The notes beneath the pieces are model-generated. The model was not told where the DNA came from and searched no databases. It saw only the letters and a list, made by a program, of their open reading frames with translations. This document shows positions 1 to 6,464 of a DNA stretch of 38,188 nucleotides, piece by piece. Positions within the stretch are counted from its first letter, which is position 1. Each line of letters starts with the position of its first letter. The translations under genes were made by a program, and so were the position numbers. The stretch comes from a virus. Where the stretch lies: the IMG/VR virus record IMGVR_UViG_3300035703_000208, positions 1-38,188 of that record; one strand, written 5' to 3'.

Positions 1-1
1 A

Positions 2-26
2 GGTAGAGGAAGTGTGCTCCGCTACC
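2..26 (-). repeat. Intergenic stem-loop, family copy 1
   Basis: A nine-base stem (GGTAG plus CGGA pairing with TCCT plus CTACC, one mismatch) with a seven-base loop. It starts right after the stop codon of the first gene. It shares the CGGA/TCC core with six other copies, so it is probably part of the leader of the next gene, which lies off the window. Confidence 0.6.
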
Positions 27-218
27 TTAATCAATTGCCTTGTCACACCGCAAATCAGCCACGGTCTGCGGGTGAAACTGCCAGCCGTCACGCCACCATG
101 TACCGTAATTCGCATAGTACGACACATGCCCACGATGCCAGACATTCGGCTGGAAGTCGTGCTCGAAACCGAGAGCACGCAATTCTTTTGGTTCCAGCCG
201 CAAATCACTTACAGACAT
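27..218 (-). CDS. Hypothetical protein, 63 aa
   Basis: I do not recognise the family. The start was chosen because GGAG sits six bases before this ATG; a longer frame from 311 lacks a ribosome-binding site and runs through a stem-loop. The protein is rich in aromatic residues in its second half (WHRGHVSYYANYGTWW), which suggests a compact folded domain. The gene is the last visible one of the left-end series that has separate leaders. A hairpin of GGCAC/GTGCC at 232-245 lies just upstream. Confidence 0.55.
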   Translation of the reverse strand: MSVSDLRLEPKELRALGFEHDFQPNVWHRGHVSYYANYGTWWRDGWQFHPQTVADLRCDKAID

Positions 219-258
219 ATCAATCTCCAAAGGCACCGGAGTGCCAATCCTCTGCTTG

Positions 259-396
259 TTAAGCGAGGTCCGTTTTTCGGACAAAAACTGACCCAGCAAC
301 CAACCACCCATGCTCCGATGCGGTAATCATCGCATCGTCGCCGATGTCCGCATCTTTCCGTCTCGCGGCGCTAATAATCCGTGCTCTTAATGTCAT
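259..396 (-). CDS. Small hypothetical protein, 45 aa
   Basis: A short open frame starting MTLRARIISAARRKDADIGD and ending in a TAA codon 40 bases before the next start. A purine-rich GAGAGGG precedes the ATG by four to five bases. The N-terminus is basic. The frame fills a gap that would otherwise be empty between two genes of the same operon. The family is unknown. The weak ribosome-binding site and small size make this a moderate call. Confidence 0.4.
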   Translation of the reverse strand: MTLRARIISAARRKDADIGDDAMITASEHGWLVAGSVFVRKTDLA

Positions 397-441
397 GTCG
401 CCCTCTCGACTGAGTGTGCTCCGATGCTTGTCCTGTTTGTG

Positions 442-627
442 TCACACGTCTTTTGGAATTGGGTGAATCAGATTTCCAATGAATGCAACCAGCGGCCAAA
501 ACAAAACAGCACCAATTGCAAGCGTCCAATCCGACCCAATCGCAGCAAGTCCGTTTACCGCAGACAGCATCAACACAGTCACACACTGCGTCGAATTGGT
601 CCTAAATGCCGACCGCAAACGATTCAT
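442..627 (-). CDS. Small two-helix membrane protein, 61 aa
   Basis: The ATG overlaps the stop of the upstream gene (ATGA), so translation is probably coupled. After a basic start (MNRLRSAFR) there are two hydrophobic stretches, roughly residues 15-33 and 36-54, the second containing WTLAIGAVLFWPLVAFIG. That gives a hairpin membrane topology. A holin is possible by size and topology, but the protein lies in an early-gene area and no lysin is adjacent, so superinfection exclusion is equally possible. The family is not recognised. Confidence 0.6.
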   Translation of the reverse strand: MNRLRSAFRTNSTQCVTVLMLSAVNGLAAIGSDWTLAIGAVLFWPLVAFIGNLIHPIPKDV

Positions 628-833
628 AGTGCTGCTTCTTTTTTCCACTCTTTAAGGCTCGTTTCACACACTGGGTAATCAATACCGGCAACAATTTCAT
701 GCACACCGTAGAGCACTTCACCGCGACGATTTACCCGCACGTCTTCGATTCGGACTTTGACCGTCTCTCCACTCACTTTTGTTACTGCGCAAATTTGGTG
801 CCGATTGAATTTGATTTGCCATGACTTGCTCAT
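624..833 (-). CDS. Hypothetical protein, 69 aa
   Basis: The start MSKSWQIKFN is chosen because the conserved leader AACATTGGGGA places its GGGG six bases before this ATG; upstream TTG and ATG codons in frame are poorer. The predicted content is mostly beta strand, with alternating segments such as QICAVTKVSGETVKVRIEDV and EVLYGVHEIVAGIDY, resembling a small SH3 or OB-like barrel. No family can be named. It is translationally coupled to the downstream membrane protein. Confidence 0.6.
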   Translation of the reverse strand: MSKSWQIKFNRHQICAVTKVSGETVKVRIEDVRVNRRGEVLYGVHEIVAGIDYPVCETSLKEWKKEAAL

Positions 834-838
834 CAGCA

Positions 839-851
839 TCCCCAATGTTTT
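839..851 (-). promoter_or_regulatory. Conserved ribosome-binding leader, copy A
   Basis: On the minus strand this reads AAAACATTGGGGA, ending six bases before the chosen ATG. The same 12-13 bases precede two other genes and one gene-less site in the window. Its GGGG element acts as the probable Shine-Dalgarno sequence. Confidence 0.6.
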
Positions 852-865
852 CAACTTTCACACAA

Positions 866-888
866 GCAGCGGAAGCGTCGACCGCTGC
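866..888 (-). repeat. Intergenic stem-loop, family copy 2
   Basis: Perfect seven-base stem GCAGCGG/CCGCTGC with a nine-base loop, between two early genes and 15 bases upstream of the conserved AAAACATTGGGGA leader. Confidence 0.65.
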
Positions 889-892
889 CTGT

Positions 893-1138
893 TCAGATCG
901 ATCCGCCAACCTCGTCGATTGACCGCCATTTCTTGCCGTCGAAGCTCGACCGCCACAGTTTCCCGTATCGCTGCACGAAGACTCGCTCCAACAGCATTCG
1001 CGTTCGTGGCTCGTGCTTCATTCGTACATCGCCGTGCTCATAAACGATTCCATCTGCCGGAAGTGCTCTCGCATCTGCAATCATCGACTGCACTTCATCC
1101 TGCAGCGTTTCTTCGTTAATGGCCGCTGGCATTCGCAT
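893..1138 (-). CDS. Hypothetical protein, 81 aa
   Basis: The start MRMPAAINEE is set by the conserved leader AAAACATTGGAGA, whose GGAG lies seven bases upstream. An alpha-helical N-terminal half (EETLQDEVQSMIADARAL) is followed by a basic, aromatic C-terminal half (RYGKLWRSSFDGKKW). No family is recognised. It has its own leader rather than the overlapping starts seen elsewhere, so it may be translated independently. Confidence 0.6.
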   Translation of the reverse strand: MRMPAAINEETLQDEVQSMIADARALPADGIVYEHGDVRMKHEPRTRMLLERVFVQRYGKLWRSSFDGKKWRSIDEVGGSI

Positions 1139-1144
1139 TTCAAA

Positions 1145-1157
1145 TCTCCAATGTTTT
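1145..1157 (-). promoter_or_regulatory. Conserved ribosome-binding leader, copy B
   Basis: Minus-strand AAAACATTGGAGA, differing by one base from copy A and holding the same position before a start codon. Confidence 0.6.
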
Positions 1158-1171
1158 CTTAATTTCATAGG

Positions 1172-1196
1172 GGCAGCGGACACCACGTTCGCTGCC
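1172..1196 (-). repeat. Intergenic stem-loop, family copy 3
   Basis: Perfect seven-base stem GGCAGCG/CGCTGCC with an eleven-base loop, directly after the stop of the preceding gene and before leader copy B. Confidence 0.65.
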
Positions 1197-1198
1197 TT

Positions 1199-1669
1199 TC
1201 AGACCAGACCAGCCGCCTTGAGAATCGCCGCCAAGTCTTCAGTCGATCCGGCAACCTCAATCTTTGCCAGCAACTTCCGTTCCTGCTGAGACACAGTAAA
1301 GCGATTCTGCCCGGCCCTGACTTCCTTCGTCGCGTTGTGCTTTGCAATCTCTTTCAGCATCTCGCGGAAGTCACCAGAGCATTCGCAGTTGTCCCAGCGG
1401 TTTCGCTTGTAACTTCCTTCCACTGCCAAGTCTGCTGGCTTTGCTTTGCGGACAGTTTCAGCCAGTTTCTTCCGAAGCTCAGCAGCTTTCTTTTCGGCCG
1501 CATCAAGTTGCACGATCATCCCAGACAGCTTGAGAGACTTCGTGAGGCTTTCTTCGGCTTTCTGCACATCCAACTCGCTCGGCTCGCGCGTCGCAGCGTT
1601 GTACCGCGATGCAAACTCACTCTTGACCAGTTCAGAGACACGCTGACGATCACGCAATGAAACAGCCAT
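1199..1669 (-). CDS. Hypothetical coiled-coil protein, 156 aa
   Basis: The ATG follows AAGG by about ten bases. Residues about 30-90 form a charged helix with heptad character (LDAAEKKAAELRKKLAETV), so a coiled coil is likely. The C-terminal third (EVAGSTEDLAAILKAAGLV) looks like a short helical packing domain. Two cysteines lie in NCECSG near residue 95. No family can be assigned. Three inverted repeats crowd its leader, which suggests special control of its expression. Confidence 0.65.
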   Translation of the reverse strand: MAVSLRDRQRVSELVKSEFASRYNAATREPSELDVQKAEESLTKSLKLSGMIVQLDAAEKKAAELRKKLAETVRKAKPADLAVEGSYKRNRWDNCECSGDFREMLKEIAKHNATKEVRAGQNRFTVSQQERKLLAKIEVAGSTEDLAAILKAAGLV

Positions 1670-1695
1670 TTCAGAACTTACCTTTCAAACAAGCA

Positions 1696-1711
1696 GCGGA
1701 ATCATTTCCGC
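1696..1711 (-). repeat. Intergenic stem-loop, family copy 4
   Basis: Perfect six-base stem GCGGAA/TTCCGC with a four-base loop, 27 bases before the start of the downstream gene. It keeps the CGGA/TCCGC core of the family. Confidence 0.55.
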
Positions 1712-1731
1712 CACAAAACACCCGCGTTTTC

Positions 1732-1756
1732 AACTTGTAAGAACGCCTTACAAGTT
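1732..1756. repeat. Perfect 25-bp inverted repeat
   Basis: Ten-base perfect arms AACTTGTAAG and CTTACAAGTT around the loop AACGC. It is AT-rich and unlike the GC-rich stem-loops next to it. It could be an operator bound by a dimeric repressor or an RNA hairpin in the leader of the downstream gene. No T-run follows it, so it is not a standard terminator. Confidence 0.6.
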
Positions 1757-1758
1757 CA

Positions 1759-1781
1759 GCAGAGGAACCACGATCCTCTGC
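1759..1781 (-). repeat. Intergenic stem-loop, family copy 5
   Basis: Perfect eight-base stem GCAGAGGA/TCCTCTGC with a seven-base loop, placed immediately after the stop region of the PAPS-reductase-like gene. Confidence 0.65.
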
Positions 1782-1785
1782 CTCG

Positions 1786-2535
1786 TCAGACGAAGCAAAC
1801 ACCGAGCGTACACTGCTGAATCTTGCCTTCCGACTCATCCACATCAATGTTCGCCTCGCTCAGCGGAACACGATCGTGATGCAGGAAGACAGCGTTCTGC
1901 TCATCGCTTTCCCGCACGTCCACATCCATTGCAATCGCTTTTTGCCAATGCTCCGGATAATTGTCGCGAATGTGCCGCCATTCCGCATTTCGCTTGTGTG
2001 GGCACATCCAACAGGCTGAGTGATGCGGCTGAGGCAATCCGGCCGACTCGATGATTTTCAGACATGTGGCCGTGTTGATCATCAGATCCACAAGAGGGCA
2101 AATCGTTGTCCATTTGCCCTCTGTGTTCCCGTGCATTCCCGCCCATCGCCGCCGCTCATCGAATGCGAAACCAATCCACCGCGTGCCGCTTTTGATTTCC
2201 TTGCTCCGCAGATAACGATCCACAACCCGACGCTTCCATTCGTTGCTGCAATAAGCCCGTGTCTTTCCAGTCGGTGTATAAACAGGCATCAGAGTCAACC
2301 CGTGATTGTCGTACAGGTCCACTGTCGCCAGCGAATGCGATGCAACCTCCACAGTGAGCCCGTGTTGTGCCAAAAACGGCTTGACGTGCTGTTCTAAATA
2401 TTCCCAAGTTGACGGGTTTTCCCGGCTTGTATCCGCCATCACGATCACGTCTGGACGCGGAAGAATGCCCCGAGCGACCAGGACGCAGATTGCTACGGTT
2501 TGCCGCCCGCCGCCATAGTTTAGAACTGTCGTCAT
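1786..2535 (-). CDS. PAPS-reductase / adenylyl-hydrolase-fold protein
   Basis: About 249 residues of the PP-loop superfamily found in many phages as PAPS reductase-like proteins. The N-terminal nucleotide loop reads NYGGGRQT in place of the usual SGGKDS, followed by VIVMADTSRENPSTWEY, typical of the fold. Later motifs include YCSNEWKRRVVDRYL and a CWMCPHKRNAEWRHIR segment whose cysteines may bind metal. The Lys-to-Arg change in the loop may mean an altered substrate. The cellular role of phage members is unsettled; DNA or RNA modification is one idea. The start is the ATG eight bases after GGGG of the conserved leader, not the one six bases earlier. Confidence 0.75.
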   Translation of the reverse strand: MTTVLNYGGGRQTVAICVLVARGILPRPDVIVMADTSRENPSTWEYLEQHVKPFLAQHGLTVEVASHSLATVDLYDNHGLTLMPVYTPTGKTRAYCSNEWKRRVVDRYLRSKEIKSGTRWIGFAFDERRRWAGMHGNTEGKWTTICPLVDLMINTATCLKIIESAGLPQPHHSACWMCPHKRNAEWRHIRDNYPEHWQKAIAMDVDVRESDEQNAVFLHHDRVPLSEANIDVDESEGKIQQCTLGVCFV

Positions 2536-2539
2536 TTGC

Positions 2540-2556
2540 ATTTCCCCAATGTTTTT
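2540..2556 (-). promoter_or_regulatory. Conserved ribosome-binding leader, copy C
   Basis: Minus-strand AAAAACATTGGGGAAAT, identical over 17 bases to the gene-less copy at 2965-2981. It places GGGG eight bases ahead of the chosen start. Confidence 0.65.
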
Positions 2557-2560
2557 GAAA

Positions 2561-2584
2561 GCAGCGGAACGGAATTCCTCTACC
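2561..2584 (-). repeat. Intergenic stem-loop, family copy 6
   Basis: GGTAGAGGAA and TTCCGCTGC halves around a short loop, with mismatches in the stem. It overlaps the stop codon of the ribbon-helix-helix gene and lies just before leader copy C. Confidence 0.5.
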
Positions 2585-2738
2585 TGTCCTTCTCACGCTC
2601 AGCCCTGATCGCCGCTGCGATCCGCTTGCCCTTGTCCTTACCCCATTTCACCGCAATCTTTTTTACGTCCTGCGGAACTCGCACGGTGAGTACCACAAGA
2701 ACTTCCGCCTTTTTCTTTTTCGGTCTGCCTTTGGCCAT
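2580..2738 (-). CDS. Ribbon-helix-helix DNA-binding protein, 52 aa
   Basis: A very small basic protein: a lysine-rich N-terminal arm (MAKGRPKKKK), then a strand (VLVVLTVRVP) and two short helices (QDVKKIAVKWG, KRIAAAIRAEREK). This order and length fit the Arc/CopG ribbon-helix-helix fold, whose dimers bind palindromic operators through the strand. It sits right after the repeat-rich region next to the primase-helicase and behind a strong promoter containing an inverted repeat. I infer a regulator of that promoter, of the repeats, or of both. The start codon lacks a clear Shine-Dalgarno sequence; the predicted leader is only about 12 bases. Confidence 0.7.
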   Translation of the reverse strand: MAKGRPKKKKAEVLVVLTVRVPQDVKKIAVKWGKDKGKRIAAAIRAEREKDR

Positions 2739-2751
2739 TTGTCGACTTTCT

Positions 2752-2807
2752 GCATACGTTTTATAACGGGGATTGACGGATAGTCAATGCGTTATTGTAT
2801 ACGTTTT
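2752..2807. repeat. Direct repeats flanking the promoter
   Basis: GCATACGTTTT at 2752-2762 and GTATACGTTTT at 2797-2807, 45 bp apart and on both sides of the promoter. They differ at one base and are candidate binding sites for the adjacent ribbon-helix-helix protein. Confidence 0.5.
2760..2787 (-). promoter_or_regulatory. Sigma-70-like promoter with overlapping operator
   Basis: Minus-strand TTGACT and TATAAA are separated by 16 bases, close to the sigma-70 consensus. The inverted repeat TTGAC-N5-GTCAA (2773-2787) overlaps the -35 box, so a repressor bound there would block RNA polymerase. It should drive the ribbon-helix-helix gene and the left-end genes. Confidence 0.65.
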
Positions 2808-2848
2808 GTCGAATGGTGGGCAGTCAAGGTTGTTCAGTAGTCTTTGAG

Positions 2849-3168
2849 TCGATTGTCACTGATTCGTTAAAAGAGCCAGACCAGAGGAAGGAACAAACAT
2901 CGCCAAACAAGTGACAATCGATAAAAGAGAGAGTAATCACTAAGAGAGATATATAGTTATTAGTATTTCCCCAATGTTTTTCACAAAATCATCTTGCCTA
3001 TTCCTCCCATTGCCCCAGGTCGATTGTCAGTGACAATCGACTCGATTGGCGTGACAATCGACTTCAGAAAACAGCCTTGGTTGATCAAAAACAGCAACTT
3101 GGTATTCATGCGATCAGTTTTTCTCGCTGAAAGATGCTTCCAGCTTTCGTTCGTCACTCGATTGTCAC
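2849..3168. repeat. Iteron-like array, candidate replication origin
   Basis: Six copies of the 11-mer TCGATTGTCA(C/G) lie in 320 bp: 2849-2859 (+), 2911-2921 (-), 3020-3030 (+, ending G), 3030-3040 (-), 3051-3061 (-) and 3158-3168 (+). The third and fourth form a perfect 21-bp palindrome, 3020-3040. AT-rich DNA lies at 2920-2970. The array directly follows the primase-helicase gene and its last copy overlaps that gene's stop codon. Apart from the leader copy I see no gene in 2740-3164. Origin function is inferred from repeats plus location; partition or repressor sites are alternatives. Confidence 0.6.
2965..2981 (-). promoter_or_regulatory. Orphan copy of the conserved leader (copy D)
   Basis: Seventeen bases identical to the leader of the PAPS-reductase-like gene, but followed by ATACTAATA where that gene has ATGCAAATG, and then by an early stop. 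No usable frame follows. It may be a relic of a lost gene or a transplanted regulatory sequence. Confidence 0.55.
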
Positions 3169-5360
3169 GCGATGGTTTCCGGCCTCTTGTACACTACTTT
3201 TGCGCGGCCTCCTTTTGCTGGCTTGATGAACTCTACAACGATCATTCCAGACTCCTGCAATGACTTCGCAGCCGCTGCAAATTGAGCTGTCGTAATCTTT
3301 TGATGGCTTCTGGCAATCTCTCGCTCTGTGATTTCCTCGCGAACCCTAAGCGCCGCCAGAATTCGTTCCTGTGCCTGATGCTGCTGCATATCAGCCACAC
3401 CATCTAGAAGAAGATTGCAGGAAGTCCGGGCGAGAAAATTTGACATCACCACAGCCCATTCAATGTCCTGATTCTCGATGTGAATCAATGCCCATTCGGT
3501 TGTTCCTGGGTCGTCTCGCAATCTTGCGGCTCGGTGAATCATTGCGAGCTTCATTGTTCTGGCTGCGACTCGGCACCAGACCCCAGCCCTTAGTTCTCCT
3601 TCCGAATCCATTCGTTCGCGAATCTTGTCGCTATGCGTCTGCCAGCGAGTAAACGCTTCGGGAGTCATTGCCAGCGTCTCAGGTGATGGAGTGTCACCCA
3701 TGAGTCCCTGTGTTGTCGGAGCCCATTCGATCCATTTTCGGACCTGACCCACAAGCCAGTCGCTTGGCGGCTGCTGCTCACTGATAACCATCTTCGGCCG
3801 GTCTTGGCAGACAAAGAACGCCAACCGACCGAACAAACCATCATCAACCTGATCGGCCGTGATTGACGAAAACACCTTTGGCGTCGTCAGTCCCAACAGG
3901 CACAAGTGCGGCTGAATGATTTTGTTTTTTGCCCCGGCGCTGTGTGCGGCTCCTCCGTAAGTTGTTCCTGCCTTTCCGTACATCTTCAGGAGGTGAGTTC
4001 CAATTTGCTTCAAATAGGCGTTTGCTCGCTTGTCCAGCATGGCTTCAAGCGTTTTGCCGAACTCATCGCAAACCCAAATTCCACAAGGCTTTTCCGCAAC
4101 GGTTGCCAGCAATCCATTCCCACTCTGAACGTCAGGAGGATGTGTCAAATCGTAACCAGTCGCAGCAATCAATTTCAGGATCGTTGTTTCGCAGGCTTCC
4201 TTGCCTGATCCTGTCGGAGCCATTACCACGTTGTAATCATTGGTTCTCAGATCAGTCTGGCTGCGAATTCTCCGGCCAAAGATCGTGCCGCAAAAACTCA
4301 GTGCCGTTGCCATGCCCATGACCGAGGAAGGGAACTGGGAAACCGTGCGATAGAACTCGTAAACGCCGCGGATCAATCCTTCCTGTGGAATCATGGCTTC
4401 CATGAACTCGGCAGTATCAGGTGGCTCAACATCACCGGCCAACATCTTTGACAGATCGACCGCGACTGGTTGCTTTCGTCCCAGCACGTCTTCAGGGACC
4501 AAACCAAAAGCCGCTTTGACGGGATCGTCATTGAATCGAGTGCAACAAAGGTAAGCAAATTTGTCGTATGAGCTTTCAGCCTTGAGCGGATCGCAGGACG
4601 TGGAAAAAATCCGCAGAGTTTTGGATCCGCCAAAGTTAACTGTTCCGCTGATGCTGCCTTTTGTTTTTCCTGCCCGATACCAGTCCTGAGCCTCTCCCCG
4701 ATTTCTGGCAAACTTCCAGCCATCTCCAGACAGAATCGCTTCCCATGTGTAAGACTGCTCGATGAAGTTCCGGGCCTTCGTCAACAGCGAATCACCAGAG
4801 GTATAGCGAGGATCGACAACAACCGCCTTTGCTGTCTTCTTTTCGCTTGTCGCCCGCATGTTCAGGAACTGCTTGTAAATCAGCTCCGGGAGCGGAGCCA
4901 CTTCGCAATCAAACGGCGAAATGATCCATTCATACTGAACACCGCTTTCATGGATTGATGGCGGAATCACGCTCTGTGCGGTATTGCACCCGAAGCGAAA
5001 CTCAACACCCATAAATCCAAACTTGGCACCTTCCAGAGAGAACTTTTCATCCCATTGGAACAGCCTGTGGACTGACTTAGCGCTACGATATGTTGGCGTT
5101 TTCGGATGACCGCAATCTTCCATCCACGACTCAACCAGCATTTCGCCTTGATCGCTGTCAAATTCAAGATCGATCAGGCCGCTGCGACTCCCCAACAAAA
5201 CCCCAACATTGCAGCCCACAGGCCACTGTGCAATCACTTCAGGGCTGTTGGTACATTTTGCTGGCCAGTCCTTGCCTAAAATAGAGCCGGGGTTTTTGGT
5301 CCCGGCTTCCATTGGACAAAGATGCCAACCGAGTTCAGCGAGTCGCAGCGCGTCAGACAT
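3165..5360 (-). CDS. Primase-helicase: PrimPol domain plus DUF3987 ATPase
   Basis: A 731-residue replication protein. Residues 1-150 match the bifunctional primase/polymerase N-terminal domain: GTKNPG near 20, the acidic pair in LIDLEFD at 62-68, and the hallmark PPSIHESGVQYEW at 133-145. A linker domain (WEAILSGDGW..GKTKGSISG) follows at 206-250. Residues 330-600 are a DUF3987-type ATPase with Walker A APTGSGKE (381-388) and Walker B WVCDEFG (429-435). The last 70 residues resemble a winged helix ending in a basic tail. It likely primes and opens the phage origin; no separate replicative polymerase is visible. The start overlaps the nuclease gene upstream by eight bases. Confidence 0.85.
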   Translation of the reverse strand: MSDALRLAELGWHLCPMEAGTKNPGSILGKDWPAKCTNSPEVIAQWPVGCNVGVLLGSRSGLIDLEFDSDQGEMLVESWMEDCGHPKTPTYRSAKSVHRLFQWDEKFSLEGAKFGFMGVEFRFGCNTAQSVIPPSIHESGVQYEWIISPFDCEVAPLPELIYKQFLNMRATSEKKTAKAVVVDPRYTSGDSLLTKARNFIEQSYTWEAILSGDGWKFARNRGEAQDWYRAGKTKGSISGTVNFGGSKTLRIFSTSCDPLKAESSYDKFAYLCCTRFNDDPVKAAFGLVPEDVLGRKQPVAVDLSKMLAGDVEPPDTAEFMEAMIPQEGLIRGVYEFYRTVSQFPSSVMGMATALSFCGTIFGRRIRSQTDLRTNDYNVVMAPTGSGKEACETTILKLIAATGYDLTHPPDVQSGNGLLATVAEKPCGIWVCDEFGKTLEAMLDKRANAYLKQIGTHLLKMYGKAGTTYGGAAHSAGAKNKIIQPHLCLLGLTTPKVFSSITADQVDDGLFGRLAFFVCQDRPKMVISEQQPPSDWLVGQVRKWIEWAPTTQGLMGDTPSPETLAMTPEAFTRWQTHSDKIRERMDSEGELRAGVWCRVAARTMKLAMIHRAARLRDDPGTTEWALIHIENQDIEWAVVMSNFLARTSCNLLLDGVADMQQHQAQERILAALRVREEITEREIARSHQKITTAQFAAAAKSLQESGMIVVEFIKPAKGGRAKVVYKRPETIA

Positions 5361-5904
5361 TCTTCTTCATTCCCTTGATGATCTGATCGTTAAGAAGATC
5401 CTGCTTCGTCTTTTTCTTAGGCTTCCACTGGACCGCGTTTCCAGCCTGGGACCACAGGCGCGAATAGCCGGAAGGAATCCAGTTCAACAGGCATTCCTCG
5501 CCACCACCTGACCCGTGAGACATATCCCACCAAGTAACTTCAGGGTTGGCTCCAAACTGCGCCGCAGAGCAACAAAGATCTGGAGACCATTTTTCTCCAA
5601 GGCCATCGCCGATGTACTGGCAAGATGCGTGATCCTTAAACTGCTCAAGTCGAAAGTAAGGCTTCACCTCAACTAGTAGCGTGTGGCTTCCATCCCGCTT
5701 GCCGTCTGTCTTTGCGCACTCACTGTGACCGCACGGAAACACCACCCGAAAATCTGGCGACCATCCCGGCAGATCAATCGGCTCGTACTCGTGCCGCCAT
5801 TTGATGAGATCAAAGAACGCAGCCCATCGGGCTTCAAGGCGTGACCTATATTGCACACCGTTGTACATAGTTGGATGTGCTTTAACTGTGTACTTAAACG
5901 TCAT
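5353..5904 (-). CDS. Putative PD-(D/E)XK nuclease
   Basis: A 183-residue protein with the elements of a PD-(D/E)XK nuclease: SRLEARWAAFFD (acidic residue in helix 1), GWSPDF (catalytic Asp) and LLVEVKPY (E-x-K). Phage proteins of this shape are common beside replication genes and are thought to resolve DNA intermediates, but the substrate is unknown here. GGAG precedes the ATG. It starts just after a terminator-like hairpin and runs into the primase-helicase, so the two form a unit. A lysine-rich C-terminal tail could bind DNA. Confidence 0.65.
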   Translation of the reverse strand: MTFKYTVKAHPTMYNGVQYRSRLEARWAAFFDLIKWRHEYEPIDLPGWSPDFRVVFPCGHSECAKTDGKRDGSHTLLVEVKPYFRLEQFKDHASCQYIGDGLGEKWSPDLCCSAAQFGANPEVTWWDMSHGSGGGEECLLNWIPSGYSRLWSQAGNAVQWKPKKKTKQDLLNDQIIKGMKKNV

Positions 5905-5914
5905 TGCTCACTCC

Positions 5915-5960
5915 AATAAAAAACCCCGCTGCGGATGGTAGAAGCATCACACAACGGGGC
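5915..5960 (-). terminator. Terminator-like hairpin before the nuclease gene
   Basis: On the minus strand CCCCG and CGGGG enclose a 26-base segment with an inner GATG/CATC helix, followed by TTTTTTATT. A further stem GTCGG/CCGAC lies at 5987-6011. The 5905-6026 gap holds only these elements. It could terminate or attenuate transcription before the nuclease and primase-helicase genes. Confidence 0.55.
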
Positions 5961-6026
5961 TGAGGCCATGGGCCTTGTTTTATTATGTCGGGAGTCTTCT
6001 ACACAACCGACAATGTTTAGTACAGC

Positions 6027-6464
6027 TTAGGTTATATGACTCGACGCCTCAGTGGATGAAAAACAATAATTCCCCTTTCGGAACTCAATCAGCATCGCCG
6101 TCAATCGCTCTGGTAACTGTCGCCCAGCCTCTTCGTGAATCTCTGCACAGCGTTCGGCGATTTCCCATGGGGTTAGTTCAGCCACCGATCGCTTGCGTAG
6201 TGTTCGACCACTTTCAGCGAGTTTTTTCATATCCCGCTTTTCCCTAGCTTCTGCCAGCTTTTCGCGATTGAGAGTCTTGAAAAGACACCCACAGTTGACC
6301 GGCGTTTTACCCCGGGCACGTCTCAGGTTCATGGTTGGTCTGTCGTAGACCTTTCCACAATCGCATTGGCACCTAGCGAACTTCTCATCGCTCTCGTACC
6401 ACGTTTTTACAATGACGATGTTTCCAATCCTGTCACCCGGGTCGATGTATCTTTTCGTGCTCAT
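6027..6464 (-). CDS. Zinc-motif phage protein with helical tail
   Basis: A 145-residue protein. Its N-terminal 60 residues follow a familiar phage pattern: a GD-x-IGN-x-x-V-like strand, then CQCDCGK and NCGC spaced about 25 residues apart, giving a likely four-cysteine zinc site. This module often occurs with AP2 or HNH domains in phage proteins and probably binds DNA. The remainder is a charged helical region (REKLAEAREKRDMKKLAE) and a short C-terminal segment. No catalytic motif is seen. The ATG overlaps the upstream stop (ATGA). Confidence 0.6.
   Translation of the reverse strand: MSTKRYIDPGDRIGNIVIVKTWYESDEKFARCQCDCGKVYDRPTMNLRRARGKTPVNCGCLFKTLNREKLAEAREKRDMKKLAESGRTLRKRSVAELTPWEIAERCAEIHEEAGRQLPERLTAMLIEFRKGNYCFSSTEASSHIT

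Noticed and set aside
2849-3168. CRISPR array
   Set aside because: The 11-mers are short, occur in both orientations and have unequal spacing (about 10 to 110 bp), so they are iteron-like.
5915-6011. A small RNA gene between the zinc-motif and nuclease genes
   Set aside because: Hairpins are present but no promoter with proper spacing was found, and the T-run explains them as a terminator.
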